13,899 nucleotides of DNA from CAMBDR01 sp046597185 (GTDB lineage Bacteria; Pseudomonadota; Gammaproteobacteria; Burkholderiales; Burkholderiaceae_D): contig JBKJLF010000674.1 of the NCBI GenBank assembly GCA_046597185.1, forward strand, positions 1 through 13,899, given 5' to 3'. The notes under the pieces are model-generated. The model worked only from the letters and a program-made list of their open reading frames with translations. It ran no database searches and was not told the origin of the DNA. Positions within the stretch are counted from its first letter, which is position 1, and every line of letters begins with the position of its first letter. The position numbers and the translations under genes are program-made. Positions 1 through 9,200 of this stretch are shown one piece after another.

Positions 1-357
1 ATTGATGCCCTTGTACCTAATACCAAAAGAATTAGCCATCTTTTTGATCCTTTCAATATAACTCGACGCGCCCGACGCCATCAATTTATCAGTCGCCGCC
101 TTGCGAATGCTGTGCAAGTTCTTCCCATCGTCTTGCAGTTTCTCTTCTTTGGTGATCACCGAATCATCTTGCCAGCGGTTTCGATAAGGCGGCTCGTACA
201 CCACCCAATGAACCACCTCGTTCGGCTGTTTCCCATACCAGTCACGCTCCGCCGCCAACTGCAACGGCACAATATAGTTTGACCAGCGTTGATCATGTGC
301 TTTGTCGCAACCCATAAACAGACCCGGGTCACCAATCAATATTACAAAATTCGCCAT
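1..357 (-). CDS. Hypothetical protein, N-terminal 119 residues (cut by left edge)
   Basis: An open minus-strand frame starts at the ATG at 357-355 and reads to base 1 without a stop, so the C-terminus is missing. The start is supported by a GGAG ribosome binding site at 369-366, eight bases upstream. The protein begins MANFVILIGDPGLFMGCDKA and contains a Trp/Tyr-rich stretch with YIVPLQLAAERDWY and VVHWVVYEPPYRNRW. A basic helix-like segment (HSIRKAATDKL, then YIERIKKMANSFGI) follows. There is no signal peptide and no membrane segment in the visible part. I do not recognise a named domain. Its frame is clean and its composition is protein-like, so I regard it as a real gene. It is on the same strand as vgrG at the other end of the window, with the two kinase genes between them. 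A T6SS-linked cargo or effector role is possible from that context but is inference. Confidence 0.8.
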   Translation of the reverse strand, partial: MANFVILIGDPGLFMGCDKAHDQRWSNYIVPLQLAAERDWYGKQPNEVVHWVVYEPPYRNRWQDDSVITKEEKLQDDGKNLHSIRKAATDKLMASGASSYIERIKKMANSFGIRYKGIN

Positions 358-501
358 TGCTACTTCTCCAATTAATTCTACCAAGTTAGCCCGCATAATT
401 TGCTTGATGACAAACGCCCCCACACAGGTGCGATTGTTCAAGTTTTCTAAATCCGTTACTGCATTGCACTTAATTTACAACAGCAATTTATGTAGTTATT
501 T

Positions 502-690
502 TCAATAGGCAATTAGAAGCCGTGTATTATCCAACACACCATTGTATTTTGCAATAGTAAGTAAATCCAAATTTACTTTCCCACCCCACCGCTTAACAAA
601 GTATCGCGCACCAGTATCGCTTTCAACCATCAGTTCATTTTTCGGCAAACCAAGGGTACTTGGCCGCAGCCTAAACCGCACCTGATTCAT
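502..690 (-). CDS. Possible small hypothetical protein (62 aa)
   Basis: A minus-strand frame runs from ATG at 690-688 to TGA at 504-502. The product begins MNQVRFRLRPSTLGLPKNEL and ends DNTRLLIAY. It is mixed alpha/beta in character, with no signal peptide or membrane helix. I recognise no family. In favour: the residue mix is protein-like, and the frame lies on the same strand as the left-edge gene, 144 bp upstream of it, so the two could be cotranscribed. Against: there is no clear Shine-Dalgarno upstream of the ATG, the region is AT-rich and short, and the start abuts the promoter candidate of the divergent kinase gene. A TTG start at 732 would extend it into the kinase leader, but I see no support for it. 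It may be a genuine small gene, a decayed remnant, or a chance frame. Confidence 0.35.
   Translation of the reverse strand: MNQVRFRLRPSTLGLPKNELMVESDTGARYFVKRWGGKVNLDLLTIAKYNGVLDNTRLLIAY
559..578. repeat. Perfect inverted repeat, 8-bp arms, 4-bp spacer
   Basis: AAGTAAAT (559-566) and ATTTACTT (571-578) are exact reverse complements separated by CCAA. It lies inside the doubtful small ORF and about 115 bp upstream of the kinase promoter candidate. It could be an operator-like palindrome or a weak AT-rich hairpin. The half-site TTTACTT recurs in the inverted repeat upstream of vgrG (13716-13752). Confidence 0.6.
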
Positions 691-698
691 GCTAGAAT
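690..698 (+). promoter_or_regulatory. Extended -10 promoter candidate for the kinase operon
   Basis: TGC followed by TAGAAT (693-698) matches the extended -10 pattern TGn-TATAAT with one mismatch. No good -35 hexamer lies 16-18 bp upstream, which is tolerated in extended -10 promoters. Initiation near 705 would give a leader of about 30 nt to the ATG at 735. The motif abuts the ATG of the divergent small ORF. It is assigned by eye only. Confidence 0.35.
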
Positions 699-734
699 CA
701 TTCAGACAACTTGACGGGCCAGCCCCAACCAATC

Positions 735-3700
735 ATGCTAACCATCCCCGGCTACCAGATTACGGAAGAAATTCATCGTGGTTCCAAAACCACCGTGTAT
801 CGTGGCTACCGCGAGCATGATCATTGCCCGCTCATCTTCAAAACCCTGAGCGCAGACTACCCGACCCCGCAAGATTTGGCTTATCTGCAACACGAATATG
901 CCATCACCCAGGACTGGGAAGAAAACGGCCAACCGCGCAGTTATGCCTTACTTAAACTGGACAACCGTTTGGTACTCATCTTGCAAGATATTGGTGGCAT
1001 GGCGATTAACCGGGTGCTGGCCACACAAACCCTGCCCTTGGCCACCTTTCTCACCCTGGCGCTGGCACTGGCGCGCGCCTTGAGCCGGATTCATCAACGC
1101 CATTTGATACACAAAGACATCAATCCTTCCAATCTGGTTGTCAACCTCAATACGGGACAAGTTCAAATCATTGATTTTGGGATTGCCTCGCAACTCTCGC
1201 GCGAGACGCCGCAACTACAAAGCCCCGGCTATCTGGAAGGCACGCTGGCCTATCTGTCGCCGGAACAAACCGGGCGCATGAATCGCAGCATGGATTATCG
1301 TACCGATTTTTATTCGCTCGGCGCTTCGTTTTATGAAATGCTGACCGGCATCCGGCCATTTAGTGCCACCGACCCGATGGAATTGGTCCATTCTCACCTG
1401 GCAAAAGTCGCCCGCCCGATCCAGGAATTGCGCCCCGATATTCCACCCGTGTTGAACGATCTGGTGGCCAAACTGATGGCCAAAACCGCCGAGGCGCGCT
1501 ATCAAAGTGCGTTTGGTTTAATCGCCGATCTGGAAACCTGCCTGGAATCGATTCAAACCAGCAAAACCAATCACAGTTGCGACAGCGTGCCCCGCATTGC
1601 CGCCTTTACGCTGGGGCAACACGATGTGTCGGAGCGCTTTCAAATCCCGCAAACCTTGTATGGACGACAAATCCAGGTACAACAATTGCTGGATGCGTTT
1701 GCGCGCGTCGCCGTTGGCCCGGCTGAAATGCTGCTGGTGGCCGGCTATTCGGGCGTGGGTAAAAGCGCACTGGTGCATGAAGTGCATAAACCCGTTGCCG
1801 AAAAACAGGGCTACTTCATTGCGGGTAAATTTGATCAATTCCAGCGCGACATTCCCTACGCTTGCCTGATTCAAGCCTTTCAGGAACTCTTGCGCCAACT
1901 GCTAACCGAAAGCCCGGAGCAAATTGCGCACTGGAAAAGCTTGCTGCAACAAGCCTTGGGCGTGAATGCGCAAGTGATTATCAAAGTCATTGCCGAAGTG
2001 GAATGGATCATCGGGCCGCAAGCGAGTGTGCCGGAACTGCCGCCGGCGCAGGCGCTGAATCGTTTCAATTTGGTATTTCAGCAATTTATTCGCACTTTTA
2101 CCACAGCCAAACACCCGCTGGTGTTATTTCTGGATGATTTGCAATGGGCGGACTTACCCTCGCTGCAGTTGATTAAATTATTCATGAGCGCGCCCGAAAC
2201 CGGTTATTTGCTGATTATTGGTGCCTATCGCGACAATGAAGTGCCATCCAGCCACCCTTTAATGCTGATGCTGGAACAAATCAAGCAAGCCGCCAGCAAA
2301 CTCGGCAACCCCCCGCCCACCACGCTAACCCTGCCGCCACTCAATAGCGGATATGTGCAGCAATTGCTGCAGGAGAGCTTGCATTGTGAATCGCAGCAAA
2401 GCCAGTCCCTGGCGGATTTATGCATGGAAAAAACCCAGGGCAATCCTTTCTTTCTGGGCCAGTTTTTACACGCTTTGGTGGAAGCGCAGCAAATTAGTTT
2501 CAACCATGTCAGCGGACGCTGGGAATGGGATAGCGCACAACTGCAACAAACCCCGATGACCCAGAATGTGGTCGAGTTAATGGCGGCCAAAATTCAAACC
2601 TTGGCCGCCAACACCCAGGCGCTGATCCAGTTGGCGGCCTGCATTGGTAACCAATTTGATTTGGATACGCTGGCGCTGGCATGGGACCAAAACAGAGAAG
2701 CCAGCGCCCAGGCGCTGTGGCCAGCCCTGAAGGAAAACCTGGTCGTACCGCTGGACAAGGCCTACAAATATCTGACCAATGAGAACGTGCCAGGTAACAA
2801 TGTTCACTTCAAATTTGTGCATGACCGGGTGCAACAGGCGGCGTATTTGCTGATTGACGATGCGCGCAAGGCGGTATTCCATTTACGCATTGCGCGCCTG
2901 CTGCTGGCGCATTTTTCAAGCAAAGAACGCGAAGAGCGAATTTTTGATTTGGCCTGGCATTGGAACCGGGGGCAATCATTACTCACCGACCCGACAGAAA
3001 AAGAGCAATTGGCGCGCATGAATTTGGCGGCGGGTAAGAAAGCCCGCGCATCCTCGGCCTATACCAGTGCCTTCAATTACTTTCAGGCGGGCATAAAACA
3101 ACTCCATGGCTGGCGCAGTTGCTGGGAATTACACTACGATTTGACGCTGGCCCTGCATCTGGAGGCCTGCGATGGCGCCTACCTGTGCGGCGACTTTGCG
3201 CAAATGAATCTGCTCGCCAAAACCGTGCTGCGCAAGGCCAAATCCTTGCTCGATCAAGTGAGCGTGTATCAAATCCAAATGCGCGCCTGCACCGTGCAAA
3301 ATCAATCGCTGGAGGCCATCAACATTGCTTTGCCCGTTTTGAAGCGGCTGGGGATAAAACTACCGCCCAAGCCCGGCAAACTGCATTTTAAACGCGGCTT
3401 GCGCGACACCAAAGCCGCCTTGGCCGACAAACCGGTGGCCGAGCTGGCGGCTTTGCCGAACATGACCGAAGCCATTCCCCTTGCAGCCATGCAGTTACTG
3501 AGCGGCATTGCGCCCCCGGCTTACTTTGCCCTGCCCCAATTGCTGCCTTTGATTTCCTGTAAACAGGTTGAGCTATCCATAAAATACGGCAATACCGCCC
3601 TGTCGGCGTATGCGTATGCGGTGTACGGGATGATTTTGTGTGGCGTGGTGGGCGATATTGAGGCAGGCTACCGCTTTGGCAATCTGGCTATCGACACGCT

Positions 3701-6230
3701 GGAGCGTTTTTCGGCCAATGCGCTCAAAACCAAAATCATACATATTGTAGAATCCTTCATTCGCCACTGGCGCGCCCCCTTGCACGAGCGGATACCAGCT
3801 TTACAGGAAACCTGGCAAATCGGGCTGCAAACCGGTGACTTTGAATACGCCACCTATGCCATTGGCAACTGCTGCAATCTTTTATTCTTCACGGGCCGGG
3901 AATTGCCCGAAGTGAGCCGGGAAATTAAAAAATACGCCGAAGCGATGGCGCAATTCAAGCAAGATCAAGCCTTGTCCTGGCAAAAACTACTGGAACAAAC
4001 GGTGCTCAATTTATCCGGCCAAAGCAACCCGGATGATGACCCTTGCCACCTGGTTGGCTCCAGCTACAATGAAGAGATCACCCCCATTGGTGCCAACAAC
4101 CGGACCGCGATGTTCAGAATCAGTTTTTATAAATTGATGCTGGCGTATTTGTTTGAGCAATACCCGCTGGCACTGGAACAAGCCGACGCCGCCGAGCACC
4201 ATCTGGATGCGGTGCTGGGCTTTTCCGGCGTGCCAGTCTGCCATTTTTACATGGCCTTGGTGCGGCTGGCTGTGCTGCAGCCGTTGCCACATCAGATGCC
4301 ATCTGCGCTGCCTGCACTATCTGAAGAAGAACGCTTGGCGATGTTGAAAAAAGTGACCGCAATCCAGAAAAAACTACATAATTGGGCCGAACATGCCCCC
4401 ATGAACCATTTACACAAATGGCATGTGGTGGAAGCCGAATTGGCGCGGGTGGCGGGGCAGGAATTAAACGCCATCCATCACTATGACCTGGCCATTACAC
4501 TGGCGCGCAAAAATGGCTTCCCGCAGGAAGAAGCGCTGGCCAATGAACTGGCCGGGCGCTTTTATCTGAGCCGGGGCCAAGAAAAAGTCGCCAAACTGTA
4601 TTTGCAGGATGCGCATTATGGCTATCAACACTGGGGCGCACAGGCCAAGGTGCGGCAATTGGAAGAACACTACCCGGAATGGTTGGCGCGAAGCGAAAAA
4701 CGCTTGCTGGCAGAAAGCACCATGCGCACCCTCACGGTCGAAGACAATACCTCGGGCGACCTTGATCTGGCTACCGTGATGAAAGCATCGCAAGCGCTAT
4801 CGGGTGAAATCGTACTCGGGCAATTGCTGGAAAAACTGATGCGCTTCGGGATAGAAAATGCCGGCGCGCAGTACGGCGTGTTACTGCTGGAGTCACACGG
4901 CGAGTGGTTGATTGAAGCCGAAGGGTCGGTCAATGACAGCACGATCAAAGTCTTACAATCGCGCCCCCTGCTGCAGGACACCAGCACCACCACCAGCACC
5001 ACCGACAGCGGACAGCCTGCCACGCTCGGGCTGCCGATCTCGTTGATCCAATATGTGACCCTGACCAAAAAAGCCCTGGTACTGGATGACGCCTGTACTC
5101 AAGGCCGCTTCATCAGCGATACTTACATCCAGCAAAACCAGGTGAAATCGGTATTGTGCGTGCCTATTTTGCATCAAACCAAACTGGCGGGCATCCTGTA
5201 TCTGGAAAATAATTTAACGCAAGGCGCTTTCACGGCAGGCCGTTTGGCGGTGCTCAAAATCCTCTCATCGCAAGCGGCTATTTCGATTGAAAACGCGCGG
5301 GTTTATGAGAATCTGGAATCCACCGTCACCCAGCGCACCGCAGCGCTCTCGGACAGCAACGCCGCGCTCTCGCATGCTTACGCCATTGCCGAAAGCGCAC
5401 GCCAACAAGCCCAACAGGCCGAGCACAAAGCCAAAGAGGCCCTGGAGCACCTGCGCGCTACCCAAACCCAATTGATTCAATCCGAGAAAATGGCATCGCT
5501 GGGGCAATTGGTGGCGGGGGTGGCGCATGAACTCAACACCCCCATCGGTAATGCCTTAACCACCGCCTCATCCATGAGCGATGCCAGCCGCGCCTTTGAA
5601 CAACTGCTGACAACGGGCGCGATGCGAAAATCTGCATTGAGTAATTTCGCCGCCAACGCCTTGAACATGTCCCAGGTGATCGAAAGCTCTTGCCAGCGTG
5701 CCGCCAAACTGATCAATAGCTTTAAGCAGGTGGCGGCAGACCAAACCTCGGAAGAACGCCGCAGCTTCAAGCTACGCGCCCTGGTTGAAGACAATATTGC
5801 CGCGCTGCGAGCCGGCTTTAATCCCGACCCATGGCTGATCGAGATTGCGATACCGGGCGAAATCGTCTGTGACAGCTATCCCGGCCCACTGGGTCAGGTG
5901 ATTGCAAATTTGGTGCAAAACGCAGTGTACCACGCGTTTGCCGGACGGGCTACGGGCAGGCTGACTATCAGCGCCTGCGTGAGCGGGGACATGAGGAAGA
6001 TGGTGGAGATGGTTTTTGCGGATGACGGCCATGGCATGGATAGCCACATCCTGGCCCACATCTTTGAACCGTTTTATACTGCCCACACCGGGCAAGCCGG
6101 GCCGGGTTTGGGTTTATCGATTGCGCTTAATATTGTGAGCGGGGTGTTGGGCGGTACACTCACGGCCAGTTCGGTGCCCGGTGCGGGTTCACAGTTTGTG
6201 TTACGCTTTCCGCTGCATTGTGCGCAATAG
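735..6230 (+). CDS. Ser/Thr kinase - STAND ATPase - GAF - histidine kinase fusion, paralogue 1 (1831 aa)
   Basis: This is a giant soluble signalling protein of the HstK type, known as trifunctional Ser/Thr kinase / ATP-binding / sensor histidine kinase. Domains in order: a protein kinase at residues 1-275, with an atypical glycine loop (RGSKTTVYRG), K36, E54, catalytic loop HKDINPSN (D128, N133), DFG 147-149 and SPE 175-177. Next is a STAND/AAA ATPase: Walker A GYSGVGKS 337-344, Walker B VLFLDD 463-468, GAYRDNEV 496-503 and QGNPFF 568-573. A long helical, TPR-like region follows (about 600-1330), then GAF (about 1345-1530), a coiled-coil signalling helix, HisKA with H1598 (AHELNTP), and HATPase with N1725/N1729, DDGHGM 1763-1768, FEPFY 1777-1781 and GLGLS 1791-1795. 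No membrane segment or receiver domain is seen. The start at ATG 735 is chosen because it aligns exactly with paralogue 2. A TTG at 711 would add eight residues without a match. No clear Shine-Dalgarno is present. It presumably autophosphorylates and senses a ligand through GAF; the partner is unknown. Confidence 0.95.
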   Translation: MLTIPGYQITEEIHRGSKTTVYRGYREHDHCPLIFKTLSADYPTPQDLAYLQHEYAITQDWEENGQPRSYALLKLDNRLVLILQDIGGMAINRVLATQTLPLATFLTLALALARALSRIHQRHLIHKDINPSNLVVNLNTGQVQIIDFGIASQLSRETPQLQSPGYLEGTLAYLSPEQTGRMNRSMDYRTDFYSLGASFYEMLTGIRPFSATDPMELVHSHLAKVARPIQELRPDIPPVLNDLVAKLMAKTAEARYQSAFGLIADLETCLESIQTSKTNHSCDSVPRIAAFTLGQHDVSERFQIPQTLYGRQIQVQQLLDAFARVAVGPAEMLLVAGYSGVGKSALVHEVHKPVAEKQGYFIAGKFDQFQRDIPYACLIQAFQELLRQLLTESPEQIAHWKSLLQQALGVNAQVIIKVIAEVEWIIGPQASVPELPPAQALNRFNLVFQQFIRTFTTAKHPLVLFLDDLQWADLPSLQLIKLFMSAPETGYLLIIGAYRDNEVPSSHPLMLMLEQIKQAASKLGNPPPTTLTLPPLNSGYVQQLLQESLHCESQQSQSLADLCMEKTQGNPFFLGQFLHALVEAQQISFNHVSGRWEWDSAQLQQTPMTQNVVELMAAKIQTLAANTQALIQLAACIGNQFDLDTLALAWDQNREASAQALWPALKENLVVPLDKAYKYLTNENVPGNNVHFKFVHDRVQQAAYLLIDDARKAVFHLRIARLLLAHFSSKEREERIFDLAWHWNRGQSLLTDPTEKEQLARMNLAAGKKARASSAYTSAFNYFQAGIKQLHGWRSCWELHYDLTLALHLEACDGAYLCGDFAQMNLLAKTVLRKAKSLLDQVSVYQIQMRACTVQNQSLEAINIALPVLKRLGIKLPPKPGKLHFKRGLRDTKAALADKPVAELAALPNMTEAIPLAAMQLLSGIAPPAYFALPQLLPLISCKQVELSIKYGNTALSAYAYAVYGMILCGVVGDIEAGYRFGNLAIDTLERFSANALKTKIIHIVESFIRHWRAPLHERIPALQETWQIGLQTGDFEYATYAIGNCCNLLFFTGRELPEVSREIKKYAEAMAQFKQDQALSWQKLLEQTVLNLSGQSNPDDDPCHLVGSSYNEEITPIGANNRTAMFRISFYKLMLAYLFEQYPLALEQADAAEHHLDAVLGFSGVPVCHFYMALVRLAVLQPLPHQMPSALPALSEEERLAMLKKVTAIQKKLHNWAEHAPMNHLHKWHVVEAELARVAGQELNAIHHYDLAITLARKNGFPQEEALANELAGRFYLSRGQEKVAKLYLQDAHYGYQHWGAQAKVRQLEEHYPEWLARSEKRLLAESTMRTLTVEDNTSGDLDLATVMKASQALSGEIVLGQLLEKLMRFGIENAGAQYGVLLLESHGEWLIEAEGSVNDSTIKVLQSRPLLQDTSTTTSTTDSGQPATLGLPISLIQYVTLTKKALVLDDACTQGRFISDTYIQQNQVKSVLCVPILHQTKLAGILYLENNLTQGAFTAGRLAVLKILSSQAAISIENARVYENLESTVTQRTAALSDSNAALSHAYAIAESARQQAQQAEHKAKEALEHLRATQTQLIQSEKMASLGQLVAGVAHELNTPIGNALTTASSMSDASRAFEQLLTTGAMRKSALSNFAANALNMSQVIESSCQRAAKLINSFKQVAADQTSEERRSFKLRALVEDNIAALRAGFNPDPWLIEIAIPGEIVCDSYPGPLGQVIANLVQNAVYHAFAGRATGRLTISACVSGDMRKMVEMVFADDGHGMDSHILAHIFEPFYTAHTGQAGPGLGLSIALNIVSGVLGGTLTASSVPGAGSQFVLRFPLHCAQ
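4980..5003 (+). repeat. Two tandem copies of a 12-bp unit in the GAF loop of paralogue 1
   Basis: ACCAGCACCACC occurs twice head to tail, encoding TSTTTSTT at residues 1416-1423, a low-complexity linker inside the GAF region. Because the unit is a multiple of three, copy-number change would keep the frame. The equivalent loop of paralogue 2 carries an unrelated repeat. Confidence 0.85.
5340..5381 (+). repeat. 21-bp tandem duplication (one heptad) in the signalling helix of paralogue 1
   Basis: Two adjacent 21-bp units (5340-5360 and 5361-5381) encode AALSDSN and AALSHAY at residues 1536-1549. Their first 12 bases differ at one position. Paralogue 2 has a single copy, AALSIAY, at its residues 1536-1542. 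Flanking residues up to the HisKA box align without gaps. The net difference is exactly seven residues, which preserves coiled-coil phase. Confidence 0.8.
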
Positions 6231-6241
6231 CCCATCCCAAC

Positions 6242-6246
6242 GAGAG
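6242..6246 (+). promoter_or_regulatory. Ribosome binding site of paralogue 2
   Basis: GAGAG sits six bases before the ATG at 6253, within the 22-bp gap after the stop of paralogue 1. It fixes the start of paralogue 2, and by alignment it also supports ATG 735 as the start of paralogue 1. No promoter or terminator is visible in the short gap, so the two genes are probably cotranscribed. Confidence 0.6.
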
Positions 6247-6252
6247 TAAATC

Positions 6253-9200
6253 ATGCTCACCCTTCCCGGCTATCAAGTTACGGCGGAAATTCACCGTGGT
6301 GCCAAGACCACCGTGTATCGCGGCCTGCGCGAGGCCGACGGTTGCCCGGTGATTTTAAAAACCCTCAGCGCCGACTACCCGAGCGCGCAAGCGCTGGCTT
6401 GCCTGCAACACGAATACGCCCTCACCAAAGACTGGCAAGAGCACGGCCAGCCGCGCAGTTATGCGCTACTCAAACACGGCACCCGGCTGGTTTTGGTTTT
6501 GCAGGACATCGGCGGCGTCGCCATCAACCGGGTATTAGCCACACAAACCCTGTCGGTGGGCCGCTTCCTCACGCTGGCGCTGGCACTGGCGCACGCCTTG
6601 AGCCAAATTCACCAGCGCAACCTGATTCATAAAGACATCAACCCGTCCAATCTGGTGGTCAACCTTGCTACGGGCGAGGTACAAATCATTGATTTTGGCA
6701 TAGCCTGTCAGCTTTCGCGTGAAACCGCGCAATTGCAAAACCCCGGCCATCTGGAAGGCACGCTGGCCTATCTGTCGCCCGAACAAACTGGCCGCATGAA
6801 CCGCAGCATGGATTACCGCACCGATTTCTACTCTCTGGGCGCATCGTTTTACGAAATGTTGACAGGTAGGCGTCCCTTTGCTACCAGCGACCCGATGGAA
6901 TTGCTGCATTACCATCTGGCCAAAATGCCTGTTCCCCCGCACGAGCTACGGCCCGAAGCGCCGCCGATGTTGAGCGAGTTGATCTTCAAGCTGATGGCCA
7001 AAACCGCAGAAGCACGCTACCAGGGCGCATTTGGCTTGATTGCCGATCTGGAAACCTGTCTGCAACAATGGGCCGCCACGCAAATCATTACGCCCTTTGC
7101 CCTGGGCCAGCACGATATCCCGGAACGCTTTCAAATCCCGCAAAAACTGTATGGCCGCCAAGCCCAGATGCAACAACTGCTGGATGCGTTTGAACGGGTT
7201 GGCCAAGGCCAAACCGAATTGCTAATGGTAGCCGGCTATTCCGGCGTGGGTAAGAGCGCACTGGTGCATGAAGTGCATAAACCCATCGCTGAAAAACATG
7301 GCTATTTCATCGCCGGCAAATTCGACCAATTCCACCGCGACATTCCCTATGCCTCCCTGATTCAATCGTTTCAGGAATTACTACGCCAACTGCTCACCGA
7401 AAGTCCGGCCCAAATCAGCCGCTGGAAAACCCTGCTGGAACAAGCGCTGCATGTCAATGCGCAAGTGATTATTGATGTCATTGCCGAGCTGGAATGGATT
7501 ATGGGGCCGCAAGCCCCGGCCCCCGAATTACCCTCGCTACAGGCGCAAAACCGCTTCAATCTGGTATTTCAACAATTCATTCGTTGCTTCACCACCAAAG
7601 AACACCCGCTGGTGATGTTTTTGGACGATGTGCAATGGGCCGATGCCTCTTCCCTTCAATTGCTGAAAGTATTCCTGCGCGATCAGAAAAACCAATATCT
7701 GCTGCTCATTGGTGCCTACCGGGATAATGAAGTCCAGTCGGCCCATCCTTTAATGCTAGTGTTGGACGACATTCAACAATCCGGCACCAGAATGGCCACC
7801 ATGACGCTAAAGCCCCTGGCCGAGCAACATATACGGCAATTATTGGCCGAAACCCTGAACTATGACGCGCAGGCGGCGGCCATCCAAAGCCTGGCCGCAT
7901 TATGCCTGCAAAAGACCCAGGGCAATCCTTTCTTTCTGGCGCAGTTTTTGCACGCACTGGCCGAAACGCAGCAAATTCAATTCAACCATGACCAAGGCAT
8001 CTGGCAATGGGATATGGCCAAACTGCAACAAAGCCAGATGACCAACAATGTGGTTGACTTGCTATCCGGTAAAATCCAGACCCTGCCAGAAAACACCCAG
8101 GCGGTGCTGCAATTGGCGGCCTGTGTCGGTAATCAATTTGATCTGCATACCATGGCCTGGGTTTGGCAGCAATCGATCATGACCACCGCCCAGGCGCTAT
8201 GGCCCGCCTTGCAAGCCAATTTACTGATTCCGCTCGATGAGACTTACCGCTACATCGCATCCCATACCGATGTTGGCCCCGATAGCGGGCTTAATCCCAA
8301 CGCCAGCTTCAAATTCGCCCACGACCGGGTGCAACAGGCCGCGTATTCGCTCATTGCCGATGCGTCCAAAGCGATATTTCACTTACGCATTGGCCGCCGC
8401 CTGCTGGCGCATAAAAAGCCGGGCGAACACGACGACAGTCTGTTTGATTTGGTCTGCCATTGGAATAAAGGCCAGTGCTTACTCACCGAGCAAGCCGAAA
8501 AAGAACAACTGGCCCGGCTCAATCTGAGTGCGGGCAAAAAAGCCATGTCTTCGTCGGCCTATAAATCTGCCCTGGCTTACTTTCAGGCAGGCCTGCAACT
8601 GGCTCCCGACACCGGTCTGCAATCGGGCTCGCCAACCGGCTCGCCAACTGGCTGGCAAACGCATTACGACCTGACCCTGGCGCTCTCAGTGGGCGCGGCG
8701 GAAGCAGCTTATTTGGCCGCTGAATTTGAGCAAATGAATCAACTGGCCAGCCAAATCCTGGAAAACGCCACCAACTTGCTGGATCAGGTCAAGGTGTATC
8801 AAATTCTGATTCTGGCCCAGGTCATGCAAAATCAATCCTTAGCGGCCATCAACATTGCCTTACCTGTGTTAAAGCGCCTGAATGTCAATTTACCTGCCAA
8901 GCCGGGCATGTTGCATATTCTGGCTGGTTTGTTGGAAATAAAATGGATACTGGCCGGCAAAACCGTTGAAGACCTGGTCAACTTGCCCAAGATGAGCGAC
9001 GCAGCGGCCGTGGCCACCATGGAGCTATTGAGCAGTATTGCAGCGGCGGCCTATTTTGCCTTGCCACAACTGGTGCCTTTAATCGTTTGCCACCAAGTGC
9101 GGCTCTCAGTCAAGTATGGCAACACGGCCCTGTCTGCCTATGCCTATGCCGGCTATGGTTTGATTTTGTGCGGCGCACTGGGCGATATTGAAACTGGCTA

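Noticed and set aside
302..508. 68-residue plus-strand frame opposite the left-edge gene
   Set aside because: It overlaps the start and ribosome binding site of the clean minus-strand gene, has no ribosome binding site and has a biased, unprotein-like composition.
711..734. TTG at 711 as the start of kinase paralogue 1
   Set aside because: The paralogue begins exactly at the residue encoded by ATG 735, and the extra eight codons have no counterpart or ribosome binding site.
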